This document shows, in pieces, positions 34,908 through 43,622 of a stretch of DNA of 64,000 nt. The stretch's first letter is position 1; each line of letters begins with the position of its first letter. The stretch comes from Lachnospiraceae bacterium (GTDB lineage Bacteria > Bacillota > Clostridia > Lachnospirales > Lachnospiraceae). Below the pieces are notes generated by a model that saw nothing but the letters and a program-made list of their open reading frames with translations, made no database searches and was not told where the DNA came from. The stretch is from NCBI GenBank assembly GCA_022767285.1, contig JALENY010000029.1, forward strand, positions 83,204 through 147,203, given 5' to 3'. A program made the position numbers and the translations under genes.

Positions 34908-36266
34908 TTATTTCTTTACAATGTCACGTATATCGTTCAGCGCTTTGGCGGTGGTGACTACCACAACGGTATCTCCGACCTGAATGCTGTCGTGGCCGCG
35001 GGGAATCCGGATGGTTCCGTTTCTCATAATACAGCTGATCAGCAGATTATCTCTGGTATTCAGATCGGACAGAGGAATGTTAGTCACTTCGGATTCTTCC
35101 CGAACGATAAATTCCAGCGCTTCTGCCCGGTTATCCAGTATACGGTAAAGAGTCTCCACATTACTTCCGATGGAGTTCTGCATGGCACGGACGTAGCGGG
35201 TAATATGATCTGCAGTTATGTATTTTGGGTAAATGATGGAATCAATCTCCAGCTCATCAATGATATCGTCAAATGTAATACGGTTCACTTTAGCGATCAA
35301 TTTGGCGTTGGAATGCTTTTTGGCGTACAGGGCCAGAAAAAGATTTTCTTCGTCAAGATTGGTCAGGCATACGAAAGATTCGGCCTGCTCCAGTCCCTCC
35401 TCGGTCAGCAGCTGTTTGTCAGTGGCATCTCCGTGAATGATGGTAGCTTCCGGAAGCAGCTCTGTCAGCTGGTCACAGCGTTCTTTGTTTGCCTCGATCA
35501 GATGAACTTTGATGTTCATTTCCATCAGCTGTTTTGCCAGGTAATAGCCGATGGTCCCTCCACCTACGATCATACAGTTCTTCACTTGATTCGTCTTAAC
35601 ACCGATCCGGCTGAAGAGTCCCATAGAGTCCTGGGGAGTGGCCATGATGGAAATAACATCGTTGGCACGCAGCACAAAATCACCGTTGGGGATGGCTACT
35701 TCCTCACCGCGTTCTACTGCGCACACCAACACATCAAATCGCAGACGGCTGAAAATATCGGCTACCTTATAACCATCCAGTTTGAATTCCGGACGAATGC
35801 GGAATTTTACCAGTTCAACTTTTCCCTTGGCAAAACGATCGATTCTGTTTGCGGACGGAAAACGGAGAATTCTGGATATTTCTGTTGCAGCTGCCAGTTC
35901 CGGATTAATGATCATAGATATTCCAAGCTGTTCTTTGATAAAAGCAATCTCCTTGCTGTACAGCGGATTGCGCACACGTGCGATGGTCTGACAGTGACCG
36001 GTTTTTCGCGCAATCAGGCAGCATAAAAGGTTCAATTCATCGGATCCGGTTACCGCGATCAGCAGATCCGTGTGATCCACATCTGCTTCGGAAAGAACGT
36101 TAAAACTGGAACCGTTTCCCACAATACCCATAACATCAAAATTTTCAACGGCCTCCTGAATTTTGGAAGAATCCGGGTCGATTAAGACCAGATTGTGTCC
36201 TTCACCGGTTAACTGCTCTGCAAGAGTTAAACCGACTTTTCCGCAGCCTACAATGATTATTTGCAT
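34908..36266 (-). CDS. trkA: Trk system potassium transporter peripheral subunit TrkA
   Basis: 452 residues with two RCK modules: Rossmann motifs IVGCGKVGLTLAEQL at the N-terminus and VGGGTIGYYLAKQL about midway, each followed by a C-terminal RCK_C domain. It binds NAD(H)/ATP and controls TrkH. ATG at 36266 has the strong site AGGGGGAT; a longer frame from 36293 lacks one. It heads the trkA-trkH operon and has a promoter upstream. Confidence 0.93.
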   Translation of the reverse strand: MQIIIVGCGKVGLTLAEQLTGEGHNLVLIDPDSSKIQEAVENFDVMGIVGNGSSFNVLSEADVDHTDLLIAVTGSDELNLLCCLIARKTGHCQTIARVRNPLYSKEIAFIKEQLGISMIINPELAAATEISRILRFPSANRIDRFAKGKVELVKFRIRPEFKLDGYKVADIFSRLRFDVLVCAVERGEEVAIPNGDFVLRANDVISIMATPQDSMGLFSRIGVKTNQVKNCMIVGGGTIGYYLAKQLMEMNIKVHLIEANKERCDQLTELLPEATIIHGDATDKQLLTEEGLEQAESFVCLTNLDEENLFLALYAKKHSNAKLIAKVNRITFDDIIDELEIDSIIYPKYITADHITRYVRAMQNSIGSNVETLYRILDNRAEALEFIVREESEVTNIPLSDLNTRDNLLISCIMRNGTIRIPRGHDSIQVGDTVVVVTTAKALNDIRDIVKK

Positions 36267-36307
36267 GATATCCCCCTGATTTACTATAAACAAGAATTTC
36301 TTTGATT

Positions 36308-36335
36308 ATTATAACACGAATAAAAACATAAGCAA
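36308..36335 (-). promoter_or_regulatory. Promoter of trkA-trkH
   Basis: Minus-strand TTGCTT (36335-36330) and TATAAT (36313-36308) are separated by 16 bp, about 40 bp ahead of the trkA start. Confidence 0.65.
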
Positions 36336-36456
36336 CCGGTATTTCATTCATGAAGCGGAAGAAAATTTGATTGAATTGTGAAAAACGAAACAACCGGTAA
36401 TTGCCTATAAAACAGAATTAAATCATTCGGTTTAAAACGAAGCACATGTAGAAGTC

Positions 36457-37134
36457 TCAGATCAACAATGAAAACAGTACTGTAAAAATACCGCAGATTC
36501 CGATGGCCAGTCCGCTCATAGCGCCTTCCGTTTCTCCGATTTCGATGGCTTTGGACGTGCCAACGGCATGGCTGCAGGCTCCGATGGCCAGCCCGGCTGT
36601 CATGGGATTTTTGACACGGAACAGTCGAATCAGAAAAGGTGCAAACATACTTCCCAGAATGCCGGTAAAAATAACTGCGATTACTGTGACTGGCACCAGG
36701 CCTCCGTGACTTTGGGCAATACTGACAGCAATGGGGGTGGTTACGGATTTTGGAATCAGTGCATAAGTCATTTCCTCATCCAGTCCAAACAGTCGGCACA
36801 TCCCATACACGCATGCCATGGAAGTGACGGAACCCACACTGCAGCCCACCAGAATAGGAAGCCAGTTTTCTTTTAAAATCTGTATTTTTGAATAAATGGA
36901 CACAGCCAGACAGGCAGTGGCCGGCGCCAGAAACATATTGATGATGGCACCGCCGTTGTTATAGGCTTCATATGGAATTCGAAAGATCAGCAGTACGGCA
37001 CTGATCAGAACAATGGCGATAATCAGAGGATTGCAGAATACGAGCCCGGTTTTTCGATTGATCCGGACCCCAATCCAGAATGCAAAGATGCTTAAAGCGA
37101 TACCGAAAAAGTTGGATTCAAAAAGAGCACTCAT
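36457..37134 (-). CDS. LrgB/CidB-family membrane protein
   Basis: 225 residues, about six membrane helices. The conserved MTYALIPKSVTTPIAVSIAQSHGG and GACSHAVGTSKAIEIGETEGAMSGLAI identify the LrgB family, which partners LrgA in murein-hydrolase control and in pyruvate or glycolate transport. It overlaps the lrgA-like gene by 4 bp (ATGA), so translation is coupled. Confidence 0.9.
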   Translation of the reverse strand: MSALFESNFFGIALSIFAFWIGVRINRKTGLVFCNPLIIAIVLISAVLLIFRIPYEAYNNGGAIINMFLAPATACLAVSIYSKIQILKENWLPILVGCSVGSVTSMACVYGMCRLFGLDEEMTYALIPKSVTTPIAVSIAQSHGGLVPVTVIAVIFTGILGSMFAPFLIRLFRVKNPMTAGLAIGACSHAVGTSKAIEIGETEGAMSGLAIGICGIFTVLFSLLI

Positions 37135-37493
37135 TTTTCTTTCCTCCTGTTCAGCAGATAGATTGTCAGCCGGATGCTGTAGGCGGTGGCAGCAAAAGTT
37201 ACTGCGGTAGATACCACACAGATGATGATCAGCTGAATTGCATTGCTTTTTAAAATGTCCAGATAATTAATAATATTGACACCGGCAGGTATAAAGAAAA
37301 AAGCCATGTTGGACAGAAGAAAATCCGATTTTTCACGAATATGATCCACTTTTAAAAGTCCGGTACACAGAAAAAGAAAGACCAGAATCATACTGATTAC
37401 ACTGGCGGGAAAAGAAATGGGAAGCAGGGATTCAATCACCTGGCTGACCCAGCAAATTCCGAAAATAATGCCGATCTGCTGTATGATTTTCAT
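37131..37493 (-). CDS. CidA/LrgA-family holin-like membrane protein
   Basis: 120 residues, four membrane helices, matching CidA/LrgA (LPISFPASVISMILVFLFLCTG, VDHIREKSDFLLSNMAFFFIPAGV). ATG at 37493 was preferred to ATG at 37499 because the AGAGGTG site is then seven bases away. It is the first gene of the pair; the 5' region contains no LytSR-type operator that I can recognise. Confidence 0.88.
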   Translation of the reverse strand: MKIIQQIGIIFGICWVSQVIESLLPISFPASVISMILVFLFLCTGLLKVDHIREKSDFLLSNMAFFFIPAGVNIINYLDILKSNAIQLIIICVVSTAVTFAATAYSIRLTIYLLNRRKEK

Positions 37494-37499
37494 AATCAT

Positions 37500-37791
37500 T
37501 CACCTCTTAAAATGTTAGTATAACGCAAAATATCCTCAAATGCTGGCCTGCGGGTACTTATGCGGTCTGTCTGCCGGTAAAAATGAAACTACGGCAGGAT
37601 TTCGACAAAGCTCAGCATACACCTGCTTCAGACCTGTGTCAAGATGGCGGTTTTATAAAAGTTTGAGCCGAGCTGAGCACAGATCCGGTGGCTGTATATA
37701 TTAGAACAGAAAGATGCTGTATAAATTGAGTTCTTCATTGCCGTTTGCGAAGAATGCCAGTGGAATAGAGACTGTCATGAAAAATGGTATG
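37500..37791. other. Gene-free stretch with inverted repeats
   Basis: No open frame with a ribosome-binding site was found. Short inverted repeats are CTGCCG/CGGCAG (37571-37576 and 37592-37597) and GCTCAGC/GCTGAGC (37610-37616 and 37672-37678). Confidence 0.5.
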
Positions 37792-37820
37792 TTGACATCA
37801 AAATTTAAACTCTTTATACT
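37792..37820 (+). promoter_or_regulatory. Strong promoter of the ABC transporter gene
   Basis: TTGACA at 37792-37797 and TATACT at 37815-37820 with a 17-bp spacer. The leader is about 125 nt and holds a CGGTAC/GTACCG hairpin (37858-37885). Confidence 0.75.
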
Positions 37821-37951
37821 TTTAATTGTGCCGGATCCATGGGAAAGCTGATTCATTCCGGTACACTAACATAAGTACCGAAGCATGGTTTCAATATACA
37901 AAATCAAAGCATTTTTCGGATATTTACAAAAATGAGAAGAGGTATGCGAGC

Positions 37952-39688
37952 ATGAAAGAGAATAAACTAAAACGGTTGGCAGCCTATTATAAACCGTATA
38001 AGGGCCTGTTTTTTACAGATTTATTTTTTGCGGTTCTGGGAGCGGCAGTGACGCTTGTCATACCGCTTCTGGTGCGTTATATCACCGGAACGGTGGTAAA
38101 TATGTCTGACAACGCCACACGGATTATTTTGCAGATCGGTCTGGGTATGATCCTGCTGGTATTGGTGGAGCTTTTCTCAAATTTCTATATTACATTTTTC
38201 GGACACATGATGGGTGCGTATATAGAACATGATATGCGAAACGAAATTTTTATGCATTATCAAAAGCTATCCTTTGCTTTTTATGATAATCAGAAAGTGG
38301 GACATCTTCTGTCGCGCATTACCAGCGATTTGTTTGACATCAGTGAACTGCTGCATCACGGACCCGAGGATCTGATCATTTCCACCATTAAACTGGCAGG
38401 TGCATTTCTGATTCTTCTGGGAGTCAACTGGAAGCTGGCCGTTATTGCCTTTTCTATCGTAGTAATTATGTTATTTTATGCATTTTTCTTCAACAAAAAG
38501 ATGAAAAATGCCTTTAAAGAAAATCGTGCCAGAATCGCTGACATCAACAGCCAGATTGAAGACAGTCTTGCCGGGATCCGCGTTGTAAAATCTTTCGGAA
38601 ACGAAGATCGGGAGATGGAAAAATTCGCCAGAGGAAACGAGCGTTTTGTGGACTCCAAGCGCAGATCTTATAGATATATGGCCGGTTACAATTCCGGTAT
38701 GAACGCATTTTCTACCATGATTACGGTGGTTTCGCTTATTGCAGGTGCTCTGTTCATGAGTGACGGAAGCCTGTCGTCGGCGGATCTTGTGACATTTCTC
38801 TTATATATTAATAATTTCACGGAGCCGGTGAAAAAACTGGTAAACTTTACGGAGCAGTTTCAGAATGGCTACAGTGGTTATGAACGGTTTTTGGAAATTA
38901 TGAACATTGCGCCAGATATACATGACGAGCCGAATGCGGTTTCTATGGAAAAGGCGCAGGGAGATATCTGCTTTGACGACGTGACCTTCCATTACGGAGA
39001 TCATAAAGACAATGTATTATCTCATGTGAATCTGGAAGTAAAAGCAGGGGAATATGTGGCTTTAGTAGGTTCAAGCGGTGCCGGAAAGACTACCCTCTGC
39101 AGCCTGATTCCCAGATTTTATGATGTAACCGGCGGGAAAATCACCCTGGACGGTGTGGATATAAGAAAAATCAAACTGGAAGATCTGCGCCGTCAGATTG
39201 GCATTGTTCAGCAGGACGTTTATCTTTTTGCGGGGACTATTATGGAAAATATCCGCTACGGGAAACCGGATGCCACTGATGAAGAGGTGATCCGTGCGGC
39301 CAAAGCAGCCAACGCACATGACTTTATAATGGAAATGGAAGAAGATTATGATACGGATATTGGCCAGAGGGGCGTGAAACTCTCCGGCGGACAGAAACAG
39401 AGGCTTTCCATTGCCAGAGCATTTTTGAAAAATCCGCCGATCCTGATTTTTGATGAGGCAACATCGGCACTGGATAATGAGAGTGAAAAAGTGGTGCAGG
39501 ATTCACTGGAAAAACTGGCGAAGGACAGAACGACCTTTGTCATAGCACATCGCCTTTCCACTATAAGGAATGCCAGAAGAATTCTTGTTCTTACGGAAGA
39601 CGGAATCGCGGAAGAGGGAACCCACAAGGAACTGCTGGCTAAAAACGGTGTCTATGCGCGGCTATGTGAAGCCGGGCTGTCTGATTAA
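37952..39688 (+). CDS. ABC half-transporter (MsbA/BmrA-type exporter)
   Basis: 578 residues. A six-helix membrane domain (about 15-310) is joined to an ATPase domain with Walker A GSSGAGKTT at about 373, signature LSGGQKQR and Walker B ILIFDEATSALD. It should work as a homodimer, as no partner subunit is adjacent. The substrate (lipid, peptide or drug) cannot be inferred. ATG at 37952 has GAGAAGAGG upstream; the frame is open from 37826 but without a start signal. It has its own promoter and a downstream hairpin. Confidence 0.9.
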   Translation: MKENKLKRLAAYYKPYKGLFFTDLFFAVLGAAVTLVIPLLVRYITGTVVNMSDNATRIILQIGLGMILLVLVELFSNFYITFFGHMMGAYIEHDMRNEIFMHYQKLSFAFYDNQKVGHLLSRITSDLFDISELLHHGPEDLIISTIKLAGAFLILLGVNWKLAVIAFSIVVIMLFYAFFFNKKMKNAFKENRARIADINSQIEDSLAGIRVVKSFGNEDREMEKFARGNERFVDSKRRSYRYMAGYNSGMNAFSTMITVVSLIAGALFMSDGSLSSADLVTFLLYINNFTEPVKKLVNFTEQFQNGYSGYERFLEIMNIAPDIHDEPNAVSMEKAQGDICFDDVTFHYGDHKDNVLSHVNLEVKAGEYVALVGSSGAGKTTLCSLIPRFYDVTGGKITLDGVDIRKIKLEDLRRQIGIVQQDVYLFAGTIMENIRYGKPDATDEEVIRAAKAANAHDFIMEMEEDYDTDIGQRGVKLSGGQKQRLSIARAFLKNPPILIFDEATSALDNESEKVVQDSLEKLAKDRTTFVIAHRLSTIRNARRILVLTEDGIAEEGTHKELLAKNGVYARLCEAGLSD

Positions 39689-39699
39689 TATAAATAGAA

Positions 39700-39736
39700 T
39701 GCCGCATGGCCACTAAAATATCGGCCATGCGGTTAT
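39700..39736 (+). terminator. Convergent terminator-like hairpin
   Basis: CCGCATGGCC (39702-39711) and GGCCATGCGG (39723-39732) form a perfect 10-bp stem; TTATTG follows. It separates the ABC gene from the minus-strand sodC-like gene. Confidence 0.6.
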
Positions 39737-39805
39737 TGCGTTGTACAGTTTTTCCGAGAGCAGGAGAGAAACCAGATTATGCTGGCTATAATACTGAATG
39801 AAGTA

Positions 39806-40297
39806 TCAGCTGGCTTTTATGATACCGCAGGCAATTTTCATTCCGGAATCCCCTGAGGGTTGTGTGTGAAAATCATCCGGCATACCGTGAACGATCACAC
39901 AGTGTCCCTCCACTTCTTCCGGTTCAAATCGGTTTGTATAGAAAATGGTCAGGGCATAGCCATCATTTTCAAACAGCGGCGGGAAGTCTCCGGCATGGTG
40001 AGGATGCATGCATCCCCCCGGATTGTAGTGCAGGCCCGCATCCGCAAAAGGATCATCGGGGTTCCCGGTACAGGAGTTCCCCTCATGGATGTGGAACCCG
40101 AATACATTTTCCTCGCAGATTCTTCCGGTTGAGGGCAGCCCCCACAGTTCTGCAATTACCAGGGAACCGTTCCAGAAGGGGTAAAAGTTCAAGACTCCCT
40201 GCAGATTCGGATATTTGCTGCTGCCCATGACATCGGCGGTGCAGACAGGCGGCATCGGAAGGATGGTTTTTATGACTTCTGTCAATTCTTTTCGCAT
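39806..40297 (-). CDS. Cu/Zn superoxide dismutase-like protein
   Basis: 163 residues. Copper/zinc ligands of the SodC fold align: H69 and H71 (FGFHIHEG), H90 (GLHYNP), H98, H101 and D104 (HPHHAGD) and H137 (VIVHG). The disulfide cysteines C76 and C157 are also present. The electrostatic Arg near the active site is replaced by Lys (GDSGMKIACG). It lacks a signal peptide, so it is not exported like most bacterial SodC. Its start overlaps the end of cotJC by 16 bp, so it belongs to the cotJ spore-coat operon. Confidence 0.85.
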   Translation of the reverse strand: MRKELTEVIKTILPMPPVCTADVMGSSKYPNLQGVLNFYPFWNGSLVIAELWGLPSTGRICEENVFGFHIHEGNSCTGNPDDPFADAGLHYNPGGCMHPHHAGDFPPLFENDGYALTIFYTNRFEPEEVEGHCVIVHGMPDDFHTQPSGDSGMKIACGIIKAS

Positions 40298-40944
40298 ATT
40301 TCCTTCTTTCCACCGTCATCGTCTGTTTCACAGGAACAGAAGGACGGCATATCAAAGCTGGGGTTAAAAGCATAGAAGTTCCTGCAGTCCAGGTCTTCCT
40401 GTACTGTTCTTAATGTTTCACCGAATCTCTGGAAGTGCACGATCTCGCGGGCACGCAAAAAACGGATGGGATCAGCAATCTCCGGCATATCTTTTACAAC
40501 ACGCAGGATATTATCATAAGTACTTCTGGCTTTCTGTTCCGCAGCGAGGTCTTCAAAAAGATCCGTGATCGGATCGCCTTTTGACTGAAATTCACAGGCA
40601 TTTTGAGGAATACCGCCTGCGGCCATAGCCCAGACTCCATTGGTATGATCAATATAATAATTACCGAATCCGCTGCTCTCAATTTCTTCCATAGTCAAAT
40701 CGGCAGTTAACTGATGGACGATGGTGGATACCATTTCCAGATGGGCCAGTTCTTCAGTGCCGATATCTGTCAGTACACCCATGGCTTTGCGGTTGGGCAT
40801 GGCGAAACGCTGGGACAGGTAACGCAGGGAGGCGTTGATTTCTCCGTCCGGGCCACCGTATTGACTTAATATAAACTGAGCAATTTTTGCATTTGGAGTA
40901 GTAATCTTTATCGGATACTGCAGCCTTTTCTCATAATTCCACAT
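40282..40944 (-). CDS. cotJC: CotJC-type manganese catalase-like spore coat protein
   Basis: 220 residues, ferritin-like four-helix fold of the dimanganese catalase family. Candidate metal ligands are E35, E65 with H68 (GTEELAHLE), E136 (DLAAEQKAR) and H170 (REIVHFQR). In Bacillus, CotJC is an inner-coat protein; here it may decompose peroxide around the spore. It starts directly after the cotJB stop, with GGCAGGTG upstream, and the SOD-like gene follows. Confidence 0.92.
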   Translation of the reverse strand: MWNYEKRLQYPIKITTPNAKIAQFILSQYGGPDGEINASLRYLSQRFAMPNRKAMGVLTDIGTEELAHLEMVSTIVHQLTADLTMEEIESSGFGNYYIDHTNGVWAMAAGGIPQNACEFQSKGDPITDLFEDLAAEQKARSTYDNILRVVKDMPEIADPIRFLRAREIVHFQRFGETLRTVQEDLDCRNFYAFNPSFDMPSFCSCETDDDGGKKEICEKN

Positions 40945-41235
40945 TTACTGACACCTGCCTTTCTTTCCCGGAATTTCCCATGGCCACGGCTGTGTCACCC
41001 AGGTCCAGGAATCACCGCCGGAATCCGCTGTGCTGTCTATGGTAAGAAAACCGAAATATTTTGCATAAGTCTCAAGCAGTTTCTGGCGCTCTTCTACCCA
41101 TTGATGGATGTCATCCAGTGCGCGCTGGTCACAGGGATGGGTGTCTAGGTACAAGAGCATATCGTTAATGGCAAAGCTTACTTCATTGATCCGGCATAAA
41201 AGGTCTTTCTGACAGGGATGACTTTTCTCTAACAA
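40945..41235 (-). CDS. cotJB: Spore coat protein CotJB
   Basis: 96 residues from a TTG start at 41235 that overlaps the cotJA stop; AGAGAGGTG lies at the right distance. The core matches the CotJB family: INEVSFAINDMLLYLDTHP, YAKYFGFLTIDS and SWTWVTQPWPWE. A frame open to 41385 runs entirely over cotJA and is not the gene. It is a coat component of unknown biochemical function. Confidence 0.85.
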   Translation of the reverse strand: MLEKSHPCQKDLLCRINEVSFAINDMLLYLDTHPCDQRALDDIHQWVEERQKLLETYAKYFGFLTIDSTADSGGDSWTWVTQPWPWEIPGKKGRCQ

Positions 41236-41813
41236 CGACAGACACCTCTCTTTCCGCAAAACGGTTTGCACAGTTCCGGGAATATGGTTCCCACATGCAG
41301 ACCTTGGCACAGATCGAATGTGCGCTGATAAGACTGCCAGGGTACATAACCCATAGCAAGTGCGAAGCCGTCTGTTTCTTCGCATCCTTTCGACTTTCCC
41401 ATTCGGGACACAGTTTCCATTCGATTCCGGTCGGCATCGCAGCAGGTTTTTTCCGGGTACAATGATTCAACGCTGCAGTGTGATTCCGGCATACATTTCC
41501 CTTCTCTTTCGCTGCAGCGCGGTTCTATCGAACGTTTTGATTCTCCTCTGCAGTGAGGGCCCATCGGACGTTTCTGCTCACCTCCGCAGCATGATTCCAT
41601 CGAATGTTCCCTCTCATCATCACAGCCTGCCTCGGCTGCGCTGCCTGAGGTTTCGCGACTGCGCATTCCATTCCATTCCGATTCCATGGCGCGCCGTTGT
41701 ACCATCATACGGCGCGGCTCACCTGAACGCCACAATTCTTCGCGTCTTGGCGGATAATAAGGACGGTATGGGCAGGTGTTGGCACGGCCGTTGTTCATAC
41801 AATTACTGTCCAT
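41229..41813 (-). CDS. cotJA: Spore coat-associated protein CotJA, unusually long
   Basis: 194 residues from ATG at 41813 (RBS AGAGGAAA). The last 50 residues (GFALAMGYVPWQSYQRTFDLCQG onward to GTIFPELCKPFCG) are the CotJA core, which alone is normally close to full length in this family. Before it lie about 130 residues rich in Cys, Arg, Glu and Met with clusters such as CCGGEQKR and CDADRNR. This looks like an added cross-linkable or metal-binding extension. It is the first gene of cotJA-cotJB-cotJC-sodC. Confidence 0.8.
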   Translation of the reverse strand: MDSNCMNNGRANTCPYRPYYPPRREELWRSGEPRRMMVQRRAMESEWNGMRSRETSGSAAEAGCDDEREHSMESCCGGEQKRPMGPHCRGESKRSIEPRCSEREGKCMPESHCSVESLYPEKTCCDADRNRMETVSRMGKSKGCEETDGFALAMGYVPWQSYQRTFDLCQGLHVGTIFPELCKPFCGKRGVCRC

Positions 41814-41978
41814 AATTTCCTCTTTTACCATTACATAATTCATTATTAAAATATGTCATACGCTTCAAATGGTGTGCGTCCCAAAATTCCTGTCAGGAAA
41901 AAATGCATGTCTGGTGTCCTGCATTCTGTCAAAAAGTGCTGTTTTGGCGGGTAAACCGGTCCCTAAACCATTTTTTGT

Positions 41979-42006
41979 TTGACTATAGCGCAAAAAATGA
42001 TATACT
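41979..42006 (+). promoter_or_regulatory. Promoter of the SEDS glycosyltransferase gene
   Basis: TTGACT at 41979-41984 and TATACT at 42001-42006 are spaced by 16 bp. It lies in the 238-bp gap after the divergent cotJA, which holds no other gene. Confidence 0.65.
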
Positions 42007-42051
42007 TAACATAGTTTTACATGTTTCCAGGCAAAAAAGTGAGGAGTATGA

Positions 42052-43242
42052 ATGAGTAGTAACGTAAGAAAAGCGGTTTCCAGAGTCCGGAACAAAAGCG
42101 ATTATTATGATTATAATCTGCTTGCTGTGGTGATTCTTCTTACCTGCTTCGGACTGGTCATGCTGTACAGCACCAGCGCTTACATGGCTGAATTGAAATT
42201 TGGCAATGATATGGAATATTTTGGCAAACAGGCCCTTATCAGTGCAGTCTGTATCCTGTTAGCGATCTTCGTTTCTTTTGTGGATTATCATATTTTGTTT
42301 TCCCTGGGCGGACTGATCTATGTGGTAGCTTTTATTTCCATGGCATTGGTGCAGTCACCCCTCGGAGTCGAAGTGAACTACGCGAGAAGGTGGCTGAAGA
42401 TCGGCCCCATTCAGTTTCAGCCGTCAGAGATTGCCAAAATTGCGGTTATCGTGTTTGTACCGATTATGATTGTAAAGATGGGGAAAAGATTTCGGGGAAT
42501 GAAGGCCTGTGTACCGCCTCTGGTATTTGGAGGGGTGCTGAGTCTGGCAGCCTATCTTTTTACAGAAAACCTGAGTACGGCTATTATCATTGCCGGTATC
42601 ACCTGCCTGATCGTTTTTGTGGCCCATCCGAAAACGGCACCCTTTATTCTTATCGTCCTGGCGGTTTCCATTATCATTGGTGTGGCAATCTTTTTCCTGA
42701 GTCAGACGCTGGAAAGCAGCGAGAGTTTTCGACTGCGCCGTATCCTGGTCTGGCTGAATCCGGAAAAGTATCCGGAAGAGGGCGGATATCAGATCTTGCA
42801 GGCCTTGTATGCACTGGGATCCGGCGGCCTTTTCGGAAAGGGACTGGGAAACAGTGCCCAGAAGCTCGGACCGGTACCGGAGGCACAGAACGATATGATA
42901 TTTTCCATCGTGTGTGAAGAACTGGGTATTTTTGGCGGAGCCATTGTCCTGCTTATGTTTGGCTATCTGATTTACCGCCTGTTTTTTATCGCGCAGAATG
43001 CACCGGATCTTTTTGGATCCCTTATGGTAGTGGGGATTATGTCTCACATATCGCTTCAGGTCATCTTAAACATCTGCGTTGTGCTCAACCTGATTCCGAC
43101 CACCGGTATCACATTGCCTTTTATCAGTTACGGAGGTACATCGGTTCTTTTCCTTATGATGGAGATGGCGCTTGCTCTCAGTGTGTCGAGGAAAATCCGA
43201 TTCCAGAAAGAAGAACGGGATCTTTGGGGTGACGTGAGGTAA
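42052..43242 (+). CDS. FtsW/RodA/SpoVE-family SEDS peptidoglycan glycosyltransferase
   Basis: 396 residues with about ten membrane helices. The family marks are clear: RRWLKIGPIQFQPSEIAK, the substrate-proximal SVDY-like segment, GLGNSAQKLGPVPEAQNDMIF and LPFISYGGTSV. SEDS proteins polymerise lipid II glycan strands with a partner class B PBP. The PEAQNDMIFSIVCEELG pattern is of the FtsW/SpoVE type rather than RodA. No PBP gene is adjacent. RBS GTGAGGAG. Confidence 0.85.
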   Translation: MSSNVRKAVSRVRNKSDYYDYNLLAVVILLTCFGLVMLYSTSAYMAELKFGNDMEYFGKQALISAVCILLAIFVSFVDYHILFSLGGLIYVVAFISMALVQSPLGVEVNYARRWLKIGPIQFQPSEIAKIAVIVFVPIMIVKMGKRFRGMKACVPPLVFGGVLSLAAYLFTENLSTAIIIAGITCLIVFVAHPKTAPFILIVLAVSIIIGVAIFFLSQTLESSESFRLRRILVWLNPEKYPEEGGYQILQALYALGSGGLFGKGLGNSAQKLGPVPEAQNDMIFSIVCEELGIFGGAIVLLMFGYLIYRLFFIAQNAPDLFGSLMVVGIMSHISLQVILNICVVLNLIPTTGITLPFISYGGTSVLFLMMEMALALSVSRKIRFQKEERDLWGDVR

Positions 43243-43247
43243 AAATA

Positions 43248-43276
43248 TTGACATTTTGCACGGAAATGCATATACT
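43248..43276 (+). promoter_or_regulatory. Promoter of the acyl carrier protein gene
   Basis: Consensus TTGACA (43248-43253) and TATACT (43271-43276) separated by 17 bp, immediately after the SEDS gene. Confidence 0.75.
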
Positions 43277-43328
43277 TTGAGTACTAAAATATGATATTAA
43301 AAATGAATATAAAAAGGAGAACAATACC

Positions 43329-43562
43329 ATGTTAGAAAAAATGAGAGAAATGATTGCAGAACAATTGAACTGTGATCCGGCTGAAATTACTGCCGATACA
43401 GATCTGAAAGAGGATCTTGGTGCGGATTCTCTGGATCTGTTCGAATTAGTGATGGCTCTTGAAGAAGAGTATGACATCGAAGTACCGACCGAAGAACTGG
43501 AAAATCTGACAACGGTTGCTGGTGTAATGGAGTATCTGAGAGGACAGGGTGTGGAGGACTAA
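43329..43562 (+). CDS. acpP: Acyl carrier protein
   Basis: 77 residues, acidic, with the phosphopantetheine-attachment serine in LGADSLDLFELVMALEEEYDIEVP. It carries growing acyl chains in fatty-acid synthesis or another acyl pathway. It stands apart from a fab cluster, but a phosphopantetheinyl transferase gene, whose product could modify it, lies 1.5 kb downstream. RBS AAAAGGAG and a hairpin terminator at its end. Confidence 0.92.
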   Translation: MLEKMREMIAEQLNCDPAEITADTDLKEDLGADSLDLFELVMALEEEYDIEVPTEELENLTTVAGVMEYLRGQGVED

Positions 43563-43573
43563 CCACACCTTTT
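43548..43573 (+). terminator. Terminator overlapping the end of acpP
   Basis: GGTGTGG (43548-43554) and CCACACC (43563-43569) followed by TTTT. Confidence 0.75.
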
Positions 43574-43622
43574 CAATTGTAATGCAGAAAATATTTGGAA
43601 GACATAATTGAGGAGAACGAGA

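Noticed and set aside
41360..41815. Plus-strand frame of 151 codons opposite cotJA
   Set aside because: It is the shadow of the minus-strand low-complexity cotJA; there is no start signal and the minus frame matches the CotJA core.
42424..43047. Long minus-strand frame inside the SEDS gene
   Set aside because: It is antisense to a clearly conserved multi-helix membrane protein and has no start signal.
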